Source: JAKFDI01 sp044508835
GTDB taxonomy: Bacteria; Pseudomonadota; Gammaproteobacteria; Burkholderiales; Burkholderiaceae_C
NCBI GenBank assembly: GCA_044508835.1
Contig: JBIQHD010000008.1
Location: 62,001-126,000 of the forward strand
Direction of reading: 5' to 3'
Length of the DNA: 64,000 nt
Every line of letters begins with the position of its first letter. Position 1 is the first letter of the stretch. A program made the position numbers and the translations under genes. Below the pieces are notes generated by a model. It had not been told where the DNA came from, did no database searches, and saw only the letters and a program-made list of their open reading frames with translations. Shown here piece by piece: positions 34,657 to 43,451 of the stretch.

Positions 34657-35663
34657 TGGCCGACGGCCTGGACGCCGCCCGGCCGCGGGGCACGCCGCGC
34701 CGGCCCGCCGCCACCGGCCTCGCGGCGAAGCCCTGGTGGCCGTGGACGCGCCGCCTGCTGTGGACGGCGTTCTTCGCGCTCGTGGGCACGCTGCTCTTCT
34801 CGCAAGCGCGCGAGATCGAGTGGCAGGACGTGCGGGCCGCGATGCGGGCGCTGCCGGCGGGGAGCCTGGCGCTGGCCGCGGCACTCGCCGCCTGCAGCCA
34901 TGCGCTCTACAGCACCTTCGACCTGGTCGGCAAATGGTGGACGGGCCACCGCCTCGCGGTGCGGCAGGTCGTGCCGGTCACCTTCGTGAGCTACGCCTTC
35001 AATCTCAACCTCGGCTCGCTGGTGGGCGGCTTCGCCTTCCGCTACCGGCTGTACTCGCGCCTGGGGCTCGACAACGACACCATCACGCGCGTGCTGGGCA
35101 TGAGCCTGGTCACCAACTGGCTCGGCTACCTGGTGCTGGCCGGCGCGGTGTTCGCCCTCGGCGCCGTCACGCCGCCGCCCGACTGGCGCATCGGCGCGAT
35201 GGCGCTGCGCGGCCTGGGCGCGGCGCTGCTCGCGGTGGCCGCGGCCTACGTGCTGATGTGCGCCTTCGCCCGCCGCCGCAGCTACGCGCTGCGCGGCCAC
35301 GCATTCGAGCTGCCGCCGCTGCGCGTGGCGCTGCTGCAGCTGGCGATGTCGTGCATCAACTGGGCGGTGATCGCCGGCGTGCTGTTCGTGCTGCTGCAGC
35401 GGCAGGTGCCCTATCCCACCGTGCTCGGCGTGCTGCTCGTCGCGGCGGTGGCGGGCGTGCTCACGCACATCCCGGCGGGGCTGGGGGTGCTGGAGGCGGT
35501 GTTCATCGCGCTGCTGGCGGGCGACGACATCCCGCGCAGCACGATCCTCGGCGCCCTGCTCGCCTACCGCTTCCTGTACTACCTCGCGCCGCTGGTGCTG
35601 GCGAGCCTCGTGTTCCTGGCCATCGAGCTGCGGGCGCGCAAGCTGCGGGCAGGGGACGGATGA
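34656..35663 (+). CDS. ybhN: Lysylphosphatidylglycerol synthase TM region / YbhN-like membrane protein
   Basis: The 335-residue integral membrane protein has about eight hydrophobic segments and the family segments SYAFNLNLGSLVGGFAFRYRLY and TNWLGYL. YbhN/UPF0104 proteins are related to the flippase part of MprF, and the synteny with clsB suggests handling of cardiolipin or related lipids. The start overlaps the clsB stop by one base (TGATG), and its stop overlaps the next gene by four bases, so the operon is fully coupled. Confidence 0.88.
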   Translation: MADGLDAARPRGTPRRPAATGLAAKPWWPWTRRLLWTAFFALVGTLLFSQAREIEWQDVRAAMRALPAGSLALAAALAACSHALYSTFDLVGKWWTGHRLAVRQVVPVTFVSYAFNLNLGSLVGGFAFRYRLYSRLGLDNDTITRVLGMSLVTNWLGYLVLAGAVFALGAVTPPPDWRIGAMALRGLGAALLAVAAAYVLMCAFARRRSYALRGHAFELPPLRVALLQLAMSCINWAVIAGVLFVLLQRQVPYPTVLGVLLVAAVAGVLTHIPAGLGVLEAVFIALLAGDDIPRSTILGALLAYRFLYYLAPLVLASLVFLAIELRARKLRAGDG

Positions 35664-36256
35664 ATGCCGTGGCCTTCCCGGACGAACTCAAGGCGGCCAC
35701 CGACCGCTGCCGCGACTGCCCGATCGGCGCGCAAGCCACGCAGTCGGTGGTGGGCGAAGGCAGCGCGCGGGCGCGGCTCATGCTCGTGGGCGAGCAGCCC
35801 GGCGACCAGGAGGACCTGCAGGGCCGCCCCTTCGTCGGCCCGGCGGGCCGGCTGCTCGACCAGGCGCTGGCGCAGCTCGGCTGGCCGCGCGAGGCGGTGT
35901 TCATCACCAACGCGGTCAAGCACTTCAAGTTCGAGCTGCGCGGCAAGCGGCGCATCCACAAGTCGCCGGCGCAGCAGGAGATCGCCGCCTGCCTGCACTG
36001 GCTGGAGGACGAGATCGCGGCCGTCGACCCCGCGGCGATCGTGGCGCTCGGCGCCACCGCGGCACGCGCGCTGACGGGCCGGCCGGTGGCCGTGACGCGC
36101 GAGCGCGGCCAGTGGCTCGCGCACCCCGGCGACGCGCGGCCGGTGCTGGTCACCCTGCACCCCTCGGCGCTGCTGCGCCTGCGCGGGCCGGAGCGCGACG
36201 CGGCCTATTCGCGCTGGCTCGACGACCTGCGGCCGGCGCGGCGCCACCTGCGCTGA
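35660..36256 (+). CDS. UdgX-like uracil-DNA glycosylase
   Basis: The 198-residue protein belongs to the uracil-DNA glycosylase superfamily, with motif A GEQPGDQED at about 44-52 and motif B HPSALLR. The KRRIHKSP segment at about 95-102 is the hallmark insertion of UdgX, whose His in this loop forms a covalent bond with the abasic sugar after uracil removal. N-terminal Cys residues (CRDC) and a later Cys may bind the iron-sulphur cluster. It is cotranscribed with lipid genes through an ATGA overlap, an unexpected context for a DNA-repair enzyme. Confidence 0.88.
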   Translation: MNAVAFPDELKAATDRCRDCPIGAQATQSVVGEGSARARLMLVGEQPGDQEDLQGRPFVGPAGRLLDQALAQLGWPREAVFITNAVKHFKFELRGKRRIHKSPAQQEIAACLHWLEDEIAAVDPAAIVALGATAARALTGRPVAVTRERGQWLAHPGDARPVLVTLHPSALLRLRGPERDAAYSRWLDDLRPARRHLR

Positions 36257-36808
36257 TCAGCGCAGGTCGTCGGGGCGGCCGTGCAGCGGCAGCGCCGGCG
36301 TGTCGCCCGCGGAGGCGCTGCGCGGCTCGCCGTGCGCGCCCGGATGCGCCAGCCGGTCCTCGAGCTCGCCGATGTAGGCCGACAGCGTGTTGCCGGTCTG
36401 CTCGGTGTGCATGCGCGAGCGCTGCTCCAGCTGCTCGATGCGCGCGATCACGCGGTCGTGGGCCGCGTCGCCGGCCTGCGCCACGCGCAGCAGCTCGGCG
36501 CTCATGAAGGTGCGCAGCTCGGTGAAGCGCGAGGCCTCGGCGCTGTCGGCCAGCTCGCGCGAGGCCTGCAGCTCCTTCGTCTGGCGGCGCATGTCGAGCA
36601 GCACCGAGCCCTGCAGGTAGATCACCCAGGCGAGGAACAGCACGCCGAGGACGCCGAGCACCACCAGCATGATCACGCCGATGGGCGCGTACACGGTGCC
36701 GATGCCCACCGACAGGTCGACCGGCGTGGTGAACGCCGTCCAGTTGAGCGCGGCGAAGCCGGCGGTCAGCGCGACGATCGCGACCAGCAGCAAGGTGCGG
36801 AAATGCAT
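36257..36808 (-). CDS. LapA-domain inner-membrane protein
   Basis: The 183-residue protein has two N-terminal transmembrane helices (about 4-24 and 42-66) in the pattern of the LapA (YciS) domain, followed by a long cytoplasmic part with heptad-like spacing (about 75-155), probably a coiled coil. E. coli LapA assists LPS assembly with LapB. The link here is by fold only. A GAGGAGG ribosome binding site precedes the ATG. The stop codon begins at the base after the udgX-like stop. Confidence 0.75.
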   Translation of the reverse strand: MHFRTLLLVAIVALTAGFAALNWTAFTTPVDLSVGIGTVYAPIGVIMLVVLGVLGVLFLAWVIYLQGSVLLDMRRQTKELQASRELADSAEASRFTELRTFMSAELLRVAQAGDAAHDRVIARIEQLEQRSRMHTEQTGNTLSAYIGELEDRLAHPGAHGEPRSASAGDTPALPLHGRPDDLR

Positions 36809-36956
36809 GGGGCCTCCTCGTGGGTTCCGGGCGGTTCTGGGCCGATCGAGGCAAGCGGCACACCCGCCGCCCGCCCCGGCGAAGCCCCAAGCATCGCATG
36901 CGCGCGCCGGCCGCTTACGATGCCTGCCGACGCAACCTCCACCCCCGCCCCGCACC

Positions 36957-37619
36957 ATGCCGCTCGAGACCATCGAACACCAGACCGGCGATTCGCCCGC
37001 CACCACCCTCATCGTCCTGCACGGCCTCGGCGCCGACGGCAACGACTTCGTGCCCATCTGCGAGGAGCTCGACCTGTCGGCCGTGGGCCCGGTGCGCTTC
37101 GTCTTCCCGCATGCGCCGGTGCGCCCGGTCACGATCAACGGCGGCATGGCGATGCGCGCCTGGTACGACATCCTCGGCACCGACCTCGCCCGGCGCGAGG
37201 ACGAGGCGGGGCTGCGCGCCGCGCAGGCCGAGATCGAGGCGCTGATCGCGCGCGAGGCGGCGCGCGGCACCGCCAGCCACCGCGTGGTGCTGGCCGGCTT
37301 CTCGCAGGGCTGCGCGATGGCGCTGCTCACCGGCCTGCGCCATGCCGAACGGCTGGGCGGCATTGCCGCGCTGTCGGGCTACCTGCCGCTGGCCTCCACC
37401 ACCGCGGCCGAGCGGCACGCCGCCAACGCGGCCACGCCGATCTTCATGGCGCACGGGCAGCACGACCCGGTGGTGCCGATCGAGCGCGGCAAGGCCTCCC
37501 GCGATGCGCTGGTCGCGCTCGGCCACCGCGTCGAGTGGCACGAGTACCCCATGCCGCACGCCGTGTGCGCTCAGGAGATCAGCGACCTGAACGCCTGGCT
37601 GCTGCGGGTGCTGGCGTAA
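36957..37619 (+). CDS. Carboxylesterase/phospholipase family hydrolase
   Basis: This 220-residue alpha/beta hydrolase resembles Pseudomonas carboxylesterase II and the Ypo/YpfH group. It has the oxyanion segment LHGLGADGNDF, the nucleophile GFSQG (about 116-120), the acid in AHGQHDPVVP and the base in MPHAVCAQE. It probably acts on short-chain esters in the cytoplasm. The ATG at 36957 fits the family N-terminus. Confidence 0.88.
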   Translation: MPLETIEHQTGDSPATTLIVLHGLGADGNDFVPICEELDLSAVGPVRFVFPHAPVRPVTINGGMAMRAWYDILGTDLARREDEAGLRAAQAEIEALIAREAARGTASHRVVLAGFSQGCAMALLTGLRHAERLGGIAALSGYLPLASTTAAERHAANAATPIFMAHGQHDPVVPIERGKASRDALVALGHRVEWHEYPMPHAVCAQEISDLNAWLLRVLA

Positions 37620-37641
37620 CGAGGCTGCCCGTCCCGCGGTG

Positions 37642-37687
37642 ACTCCCTCTCCCGCCTGCGGGAGAGGGCAGGGGGTGAGGGCCCGCG
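37642..37687. repeat. Dispersed repeat, family 2, copy C
   Basis: A perfect hairpin CCCTCTCCCGC / GCGGGAGAGGG (37645-37668, 2-base loop) is followed by CAGGGGGTGAGGGCCCGCG. The same hairpin with the GGTGAGGG tail recurs twice in inverted order at 54819-54914. Here it separates two convergent genes and may stop transcription from both sides. Confidence 0.7.
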
Positions 37688-37715
37688 CGCGGCGCGCGCG
37701 TCGATCAACGCCCGA

Positions 37716-38237
37716 TCAATGCCGTTTCTGCCGCCCCGTCCCGCTCGGCCGCCCGGACGCATCCCCGCCGCCGGCCGAGCCGCTCGCCGCCGACAGGTTC
37801 GAGCGGTCGGGCTCGGCCGGCTCGGAGATGCCCGACAGCGTCTCGCCCACGTCCGCGTCGCTCGCCCCCGCCTTGGCGGCCACGTCGCCGAGGCTCAGGA
37901 TGCCCACCACGTGCCGGTCCCGGTCGAGCACCGGCAGGCGGCGGATCTGCGCCTCCTGCATCTGGTCGACCACCTCCTCGACCGACTGGTCCTCGTAGCA
38001 GCAGCGCACGTCCGCGCTCATCACGTCGGCGAGCAGCGTCTTGTCCGGCGCGCAGCCCTGCGCCACGCCGCGGATCGCGATGTCGCGGTCGGTCACCATG
38101 CCGACAAGGCGGTCGCCGTCGCACACCGGCACCACGCCGACGTCGAGCTCGTCCATCGCCTGCGCGGCGAACTGCATCGTGTCGCGCGGCGACATGGTGC
38201 GCACGCCGCGGGTCATCACCTGCGATACCTGGGTCAT
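37716..38237 (-). CDS. CBS domain pair protein
   Basis: The 173-residue protein consists of two CBS motifs (about 8-60 and 72-125), a module that binds adenosine nucleotides and acts as an energy sensor or as a regulatory subunit. The last 45 residues are Ser/Gly-rich and disordered. Stand-alone CBS pairs of this size are common near stress genes. An AAGGAG-type site (GAAGAAGGAGTC) precedes the ATG at 38237. Confidence 0.88.
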   Translation of the reverse strand: MTQVSQVMTRGVRTMSPRDTMQFAAQAMDELDVGVVPVCDGDRLVGMVTDRDIAIRGVAQGCAPDKTLLADVMSADVRCCYEDQSVEEVVDQMQEAQIRRLPVLDRDRHVVGILSLGDVAAKAGASDADVGETLSGISEPAEPDRSNLSAASGSAGGGDASGRPSGTGRQKRH

Positions 38238-38311
38238 GTCGACTCCTTCTTCGGTTCAAGTCTCCCGGGAAGGCGGCAAGCGGCGTACCGGCGCCCGTAG
38301 CATTCCCGACC

Positions 38312-38962
38312 ATGGCCGCCCCCGCCGAACCCGCCCTCTTCTGGCTGCTCGTCACGCGGCTCGGCGAGGCGCAGATCCTGCTGCCGATGGTGCTGGCCGC
38401 GTCACTGTGGCTCATCTGGCGGCGCCACGCCTGGCCGCTGGTGCCGTGGTGGTGGCTGCTGCTGGGCGGCGCGGCGGGCCTCACCCTCGCCACCAAGCTC
38501 GCCTTCATCGGCTGGGGCCTGGGCAGCGCGGCGCTGGACTTCACCGGCATCTCCGGCCATGCCATGGTCGCCGCGTCCGTGCTGCCGGCGCTCTTCGGCC
38601 TCACGGCCTCGCGCGCGCCGCGCCCGGCGCGGGTGCTGGCCTGGGGCGCGGGCGCCGCGCTCGCGGCGATGGTGGCGCTGTCGCGGCGGGTGATCGGCGT
38701 GCATTCGGCGTCCGAACTCGTCGCCGGCCTCGCGCTCGGCGCCCTGGTCAGCGCGGCGGTGTTCGCCGCCATGCGCCGGCACCGCACGCCGCCCTCGGCG
38801 CCGCCGTGGCTGCCGGCGCTCATGCTGCTGTGGTTCACCGGCACGCCGGCTGCCGCGCCGCCGCTGGACACGCACGGGCTGGTCACGCGCATGGCGCTGT
38901 CGCTGTCGGGCCGCGACCAGCCGTTCACCCGCGCCGAGCTGCTGGCGCGCCGCCCGCGCTGA
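38312..38962 (+). CDS. PAP2 family phosphatase
   Basis: This 216-residue membrane protein has several helices and the PAP2 motifs SGHAMVAAS (about 87) and SRRVIGVHSASEL (about 131), enough for the catalytic His and Arg. The first motif (K-x6-RP) is not clear, so activity is less certain. After the last helix a polar C-terminal tail of about 30 residues probably faces the periplasm. The substrate could be a lipid phosphate such as undecaprenyl or phosphatidate phosphate. Confidence 0.75.
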   Translation: MAAPAEPALFWLLVTRLGEAQILLPMVLAASLWLIWRRHAWPLVPWWWLLLGGAAGLTLATKLAFIGWGLGSAALDFTGISGHAMVAASVLPALFGLTASRAPRPARVLAWGAGAALAAMVALSRRVIGVHSASELVAGLALGALVSAAVFAAMRRHRTPPSAPPWLPALMLLWFTGTPAAAPPLDTHGLVTRMALSLSGRDQPFTRAELLARRPR

Positions 38963-38971
38963 GCGGGCGCC

Positions 38972-39319
38972 TCACATGCAGGCGGCGGAGCCTCCGCTGC
39001 GGGCCCACAGGTCGCGCACGCAGTCGGCGCGGCGGTCGCGGTCGGTCTCGGCGGTGCATTGCGACATCCCGCTGCGGAACATCGGGTCCTGCGTGACCGG
39101 CAGCGTGGCCGCGCCCGCAGCGGTCGGCGCGCAGTCGCGGCTCGGGTCGCTGGTGGCCAGCGGGGAGCCGGGCGGCAGCGTGGCGGCGGTGCCCGAGGGC
39201 GAGGCCGCCGTGCCGTCCTGGGGCGAAGAGGATGTGCCGGCGGTCTGCGCCGCGGCGGGGCCGAGCAAGGCGAAGGCGGCGGCGGTGCAGGCGGCCCAGC
39301 GCAAAGCGGAATGAAGCAT
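38972..39319 (-). CDS. Exported hypothetical protein (115 aa)
   Basis: The protein has a clear Sec signal peptide (MLHSALRWAACTAAAFALLGPAAA, cleavage after about residue 24), then a Ser/Thr/Pro-rich low-complexity stretch (25-57). A C-terminal part carries four Cys (DCAPT, SQCTAE, ADCVRD, ACM) that could form disulphides in the periplasm. I do not recognise the family. It converges with the PAP2 gene, nine bases apart. Confidence 0.65.
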   Translation of the reverse strand: MLHSALRWAACTAAAFALLGPAAAQTAGTSSSPQDGTAASPSGTAATLPPGSPLATSDPSRDCAPTAAGAATLPVTQDPMFRSGMSQCTAETDRDRRADCVRDLWARSGGSAACM

Positions 39320-39408
39320 GGCGTGTCTCCTTCAGCAAGTGAGCGCGAACCGCTTCGCGCCCGGCCTTGCTGCCGGCAACCCGCGTACCGCCCGCGCCTG
39401 GCCGCGGG

Positions 39409-39732
39409 TCAGCGCGCCAGCGCCTTCTCGAGCTGCGACTTGGTCATGCCCGAGCGGCCCTTCAGCCCCTTGGACTTGGCCTCGTTGTAGAGCTGCTCGT
39501 AGGTGCGCCCGCCCTCGCCCTTGTGCGCCCGCAGGCCGCCGCGACGGCCGGCCGGCATGTCCTCGGTCGAGCTGCGGCTGGCCTCGCGCGCCTCGCCGTG
39601 CTGGGCGCGCTCCTTGTTGACGGTGCGCGCGGCGATCTCCTCGGCCAGCTTGCCGGGCTTGCCGCGCTTCTCGAGGCCCTGCTTGATGTGCTCGTACTGG
39701 CGTTCTCGCTTGTCGCTCCAGGCTCTGGGCAT
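39409..39732 (-). CDS. Small basic protein of the type annotated as plasmid stabilisation protein
   Basis: A 107-residue, strongly charged protein. The N-terminal half MPRAWSDKRERQYEHIKQGL with KPGKLAEEIAARTVNKERAQHGE is a recurring stress-associated pattern. The C-terminal half TYEQLYNEAKSKGLKGRSGMTKSQLEKAL looks like a Rho N-terminal/SAP-like helical motif that can bind nucleic acid. The name in common use is not backed by a plasmid context here. It lies among other small stress-type genes. Confidence 0.7.
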   Translation of the reverse strand: MPRAWSDKRERQYEHIKQGLEKRGKPGKLAEEIAARTVNKERAQHGEAREASRSSTEDMPAGRRGGLRAHKGEGGRTYEQLYNEAKSKGLKGRSGMTKSQLEKALAR

Positions 39733-39745
39733 GGCGGTCTCCTGG

Positions 39746-39988
39746 TCAGTGGAACGGCCGGCGGCGCATGGCCATCGGCGGGGGCACGCCCGGCGGCTCG
39801 TGCACCGGCACGGGCGGCGTCTCCCCGGGCAGCGGGTCGTCGATGTCGGGCGGGACCACGTCGGGCCCCGGCGGCGGAGGCGGCGGCACGATGGGCTGGG
39901 GCGTCTCCGGCGGCGTGGGCGGCGTGATGTGCGCCCGCAGCGGGCTCCGGAGGGGGCGCGGCGCGGGCAGGTGCGGCAGGGGTGTCAC
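39746..39988 (-). CDS. Proline-rich small protein (about 80 aa)
   Basis: The minus-strand frame ends in a highly Pro-rich tract (PPPPPPGPDVVPPDIDDPLPGETPPVPVHEPPGVPPP). Similar short proline-rich proteins occur in related bacteria, but the sequence is low-complexity and the start is uncertain. A GTG at 39988 is chosen; the frame stays open to 40156. It lies 13 bases upstream of the small basic protein gene. This could also be a chance open frame in GC-rich DNA. Confidence 0.35.
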   Translation of the reverse strand: MTPLPHLPAPRPLRSPLRAHITPPTPPETPQPIVPPPPPPGPDVVPPDIDDPLPGETPPVPVHEPPGVPPPMAMRRRPFH

Positions 39989-40170
39989 GTGCGGTGGCGG
40001 ATGGGCGGCGAAACGGTCGGTGCGCGCGAAGCCCTTCGCCGGGGTTCGGACTTCGCTCGCCCGGCCGCGGGCGCGGCCTGCGACGAAGGCAGCAAGCCAC
40101 GCGCCCACGGGCCCCGGACGGGCACAGCCGTTGCCGCCTTCGTCGGCGACGCCCACTTCCGGAGAACCGC

Positions 40171-40419
40171 ATGAAGCCTCGCCCCGACGACGCCACGCCC
40201 GCCAGTGCGCCCCACGCCACGCCGCGCGCCACCCGTGCCGACCACGCGGTGAGCGAGGCCGCGCAGGCCACGGGCGACGACGGCACCACGCAGAGCAGCG
40301 ACTGGATGGCCGAGCGCATCCAGGACGCGAAACCCGCGCCGGGCGTGCCCGCCGCCGGCGGCAAGCGCGACGGCCGCGACCGCGGCGGCACGCGCGAATC
40401 GCGGCGGGGAAGCTACTGA
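40171..40419 (+). CDS. Small disordered hypothetical protein (82 aa)
   Basis: The product is rich in Asp, Arg, Ala, Thr and Gly with no hydrophobic core, so it is probably intrinsically disordered. A CCGGAG ribosome binding site sits seven bases before the ATG at 40171, and the first codons are well balanced, which supports it as expressed. A central segment, SSDWMAERIQDAKPAPG, is the only part that might fold into a helix. The function is unknown. Confidence 0.5.
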   Translation: MKPRPDDATPASAPHATPRATRADHAVSEAAQATGDDGTTQSSDWMAERIQDAKPAPGVPAAGGKRDGRDRGGTRESRRGSY

Positions 40420-41083
40420 GCGGGGGGTTGCCGGTCAGCGCCGGCCCGTGGAGGACGGGCGGGCGACTGGCGCAGGCTGCCTAGCCGGCAGCGGAAGACA
40501 AAGACCACTTCGGACCCACGATGCCCAAGAGTCGGGAGGGACAGCGGAGGGAGGGTGGAGCAACGCAGTTGAATGCCCGAAGCGGAGAAACCGGAGGACG
40601 GCGCGCGACGGTGGGGGCAACATGCCGGGGCCAGTTCGTCGAGCGATCCATGGCACCCATGAAGCAAGGGCCGTACCCGCACCGTCCGCGGCCGCCGCGA
40701 CACGCGGGCCGCGGGTGCTTTTGCGGCGCCGCGAACACCGGCTGACGCCCGGTGGTGCCGGCGAAATTCCGTCGCGTGCGGCGACGCCGTCACCCGGCAC
40801 GCGGGCAGCACAAGACCCTTCGGCAAAAATAGCAAATGCCGCAAGCCTTGGCGCAACTCTTACCGGAAGCCACGGCACGGGCCGCCCGCCGCGGCGCACG
40901 GTACGGGCGTGCCGCGGCGGGGCATCCCACTTGCTGCCTCCCAAGCCGCGGGGCGGCGCCACCGGCGCCGCTTCCGCCTCCACCGCGCCGCGCCCTGCCA
41001 CCCTCGGACCCACGCATGAGCCTCCGCCCCGCCTCCCGCCTCACCGGCGCCATGACCTGCCGCCGCACGCGGCACGCGCCGGC
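40420..41083. other. Intergenic region of distinct composition, no gene assigned
   Basis: This 664-base stretch has no convincing gene. From about 40485 to 40740 it is noticeably less GC-rich and strongly purine-biased on the plus strand (many GGAGGG and GGGAGG runs). All frames give Arg/Pro-rich or Cys-rich translations without a fold. A short AT-richer patch near 40815-40840 (GGCAAAAATAGCAAATGCC), itself an imperfect dyad, could hold the promoter of the receiver gene at 41084. It may be a decayed gene, a dispersed element or an RNA. Confidence 0.4.
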
Positions 41084-41467
41084 ATGAGCCCGACCCCGCC
41101 GCCCCTGCACCGCATCCTGCTCGTCGACGACAACACCGATTCGGCCGAATCGCTGGGCGAGTTGCTCGCGCTGTCCGGCCACGAGGTGCGGACCGCCGCC
41201 GACGGGCCGGCGGCGCTGCGCGTCTACGACGAGTTCCACCCCGACGTGGTGCTGTGCGACCTCGGCCTGCCGGGCATGAGCGGCTACGAGGTCGGCCGCG
41301 CGCTGCGCGAGCGCCCGGGCGGCGCCGACGTGTTCCTAGCGGCGCTCACCGGCTACAGCGAGGCCAGCGACCGCAGCCGCACGGCGCAGGCCGGCTTCGA
41401 CCTGCACCTGGTGAAGCCGGTCGACCCGTTCGAGCTCGAAAAGCTGATCGGCGAGCTCGGCACCTGA
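41084..41467 (+). CDS. Stand-alone response regulator receiver protein
   Basis: This 127-residue receiver domain has the acidic pair DD near residues 15-16 (LLVDDNTDSAE), the phospho-acceptor Asp in VVLCDLGLPGMSGYE (about 58), and the conserved Lys in HLVKPVDPFEL (about 108). There is no output domain, so it works through protein contacts as CheY/Spo0F types do. It converges with the hybrid histidine kinase gene 41 bases away, whose own receiver ends in a similar KPIDSRAVL motif, so the two may form one phosphorelay. Confidence 0.9.
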   Translation: MSPTPPPLHRILLVDDNTDSAESLGELLALSGHEVRTAADGPAALRVYDEFHPDVVLCDLGLPGMSGYEVGRALRERPGGADVFLAALTGYSEASDRSRTAQAGFDLHLVKPVDPFELEKLIGELGT

Positions 41468-41508
41468 ACCAAGGCACCTGAGCCGAGGCGCCCGCGCCGC
41501 GGGAAGCG

Positions 41509-43233
41509 TCAGCGCGCCCGCGGCGGGCGGCGGCGCGGGGCCGCGGGGCGCCGCACCAGCGTGCCGTCCGGCGGCGCGGAGTCGCCGCGCGGCTCCATCA
41601 CGCGCGCCAGCGCGCTCAGCACGGCGCGCGAATCGATCGGCTTGGGCATGTGCTCGTCGAAGCCGGCGCCGAGCGCGCGCTTGCGGTCCTCGAGCCGCGC
41701 GAAGGCCGTGAGAGCCAGGGCCACCAGCCGCTGCCGGTGCTCGTCGCCTTCGAGCGCGCGCACGCGGCGGATGAAATCGTAGCCGTCCTCGTCGGGCATG
41801 GCGATGTCGGAGATCAGTGCGTCGGGCCGCTCCGCCGGCGGCGCATGGGCCAGGAAGTCGTAGGCGCCGGCCGCGCGCGCGAAGCTGCGCGGGCGGGCGT
41901 GCGCCTCGCGCAGGATCGATTCGAGGATCTCGCGCCCGTCGTCGTCGTCCTCCACGATCAGGATGCGCTTGCCCGCCAGGTCCGCGCCGTCGCGGCCGTC
42001 CGCGGGCGCCTGCGCCGGCGGTCGCGCCGCCCGGCTCAGCACGGCGGCGGGCAGCATGACGGTGAAGGTCGAGCCGTGCCCCGGCCCGGCGCTGTGCACC
42101 GCGATGCGCCCGCCGTGCAGCGCCACCAGCTGCTGGGCCAGCGACAGACCCAGGCCGAGCCCGTTCTGGCGCCGGCTGTTGGAGCTGTCGGCCTGCTGGA
42201 AGCGCTCGAACACGAACGGCAGCTGCGAGGGCTCGATGCCGGCGCCGGTGTCGGCCACCTCGATGCACAGCTCGTCGCCGCGGCGCTGGCTGCGCACCTG
42301 CACGATGCCGTCCTCGGGCGTGAACTTCAGCGCGTTCGACACCAGGTTGCCGAGCACCTGGCGCATGCGGTCGACGTCCAGCGTGACGTCGCCCACCGAG
42401 GCGTCGTGCGCCACCTCCAGCCGGATGCCCTTGGCCTGCGCCGTGGGGCGGAAGTTGTCCACGGCCTCGTCCACCACGGTCGCCAGCGGCAGCCGGCTCA
42501 TCACGAGTTGCAGGTTGCCGCAAAGAATGCGCTGGCTGTCGAGCAGGTCGTCGACCAGGCGCGCCTGCGCCTGCGTGTTGCGGTCGATGGCGTCGAGCGC
42601 CTTCTGCTGCAGGGCGTCGAGCGCGCCGCTCTTGCGCAGCACCTGCGCCCAGCCGCGGATGGCGTTCAGCGGCGAGCGCAGCTCGTGGGTGACGATGGCG
42701 AGGAACTCGTCGCGGGCGCCCGCCAGGTTGTCGGCCTCCACGCGCGCCGCGCGCTCGCGTTCGAGCAGCGCCTCGCGTTCGGCCTCGCGCGCCTTGCGCT
42801 CGGTGACGTCCTCGGCAGTGCCGCCGACCAGCGCCGTGCCGTCGGCGCCGCGCACGCCGAAGCGGCGGTCGCGCATCCAGCGCATGCGGCCGTCCCGGCC
42901 GTGGATGCGGTACTCGCGCGCCTCGGGCGCGGGCAGAGGCTCGGCGCAGAAGGGCACCGGCAGCAGGTGCGCGTCGGCGGCGTCGACCGCGTCGTTCCAG
43001 CGCCGCGGCTCGGCCAGCAGCTCGCTGCCGGCCACGCCCCAGTAGTGCTCGAAGCGCGGGCTGACGTACAGCAGGCGCCCGCTGGCCGCGTCGGCCAGCC
43101 AGTGCACGTCGTCGCCGCCTTCGGCGAAGGCCGCCGGCGCGGCAGGGCTGCCGCCCTTCGCCGAAGGCGGCCGCGCCCGGGCGCGGCGCGGCGGGGGATG
43201 GAGGGGATCGGGGGCAGGTTTCCTGGACGGCAT
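41509..43233 (-). CDS. PAS-containing hybrid histidine kinase with C-terminal receiver
   Basis: This 574-residue cytoplasmic kinase has a PAS/PAC domain (about 45-165, ending TAEDVTERKAREAE), a HisKA domain with phospho-acceptor His in VTHELRSPLNAIRGW, an HATPase domain (NALKFTPEDG, ADTGAGIEPSQL, GLGLGLSLAQQL), and a receiver (LIVEDDDDGRE to EHMPKPIDSRAV). No membrane segment is present, so it senses an internal signal. The ATG at 43233 is used; upstream in-frame codons are Arg-rich and not conserved in style. The C-terminal tail is basic. Confidence 0.92.
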   Translation of the reverse strand: MPSRKPAPDPLHPPPRRARARPPSAKGGSPAAPAAFAEGGDDVHWLADAASGRLLYVSPRFEHYWGVAGSELLAEPRRWNDAVDAADAHLLPVPFCAEPLPAPEAREYRIHGRDGRMRWMRDRRFGVRGADGTALVGGTAEDVTERKAREAEREALLERERAARVEADNLAGARDEFLAIVTHELRSPLNAIRGWAQVLRKSGALDALQQKALDAIDRNTQAQARLVDDLLDSQRILCGNLQLVMSRLPLATVVDEAVDNFRPTAQAKGIRLEVAHDASVGDVTLDVDRMRQVLGNLVSNALKFTPEDGIVQVRSQRRGDELCIEVADTGAGIEPSQLPFVFERFQQADSSNSRRQNGLGLGLSLAQQLVALHGGRIAVHSAGPGHGSTFTVMLPAAVLSRAARPPAQAPADGRDGADLAGKRILIVEDDDDGREILESILREAHARPRSFARAAGAYDFLAHAPPAERPDALISDIAMPDEDGYDFIRRVRALEGDEHRQRLVALALTAFARLEDRKRALGAGFDEHMPKPIDSRAVLSALARVMEPRGDSAPPDGTLVRRPAAPRRRPPRAR

Positions 43234-43451
43234 GGAATCGGCAGTGATGGCGTACCGCAGCGGCAGCACGCGGCGGCGCGCAGCCCGGTCTGCCCACCTC
43301 CACGCAAGCGACGTGCCCGCGGCGGGCCATCCCCCGCGCAAGGCCCCGCCGCCCGGCCCCCGTTCGCGGCACGCAGTTTGCCGGGACGGGGCCGAGGGTG
43401 GGCGCAGGCCGCGGCTGCCCCGGCCGTCATCAACCGGAAAGGACCCGTTCC

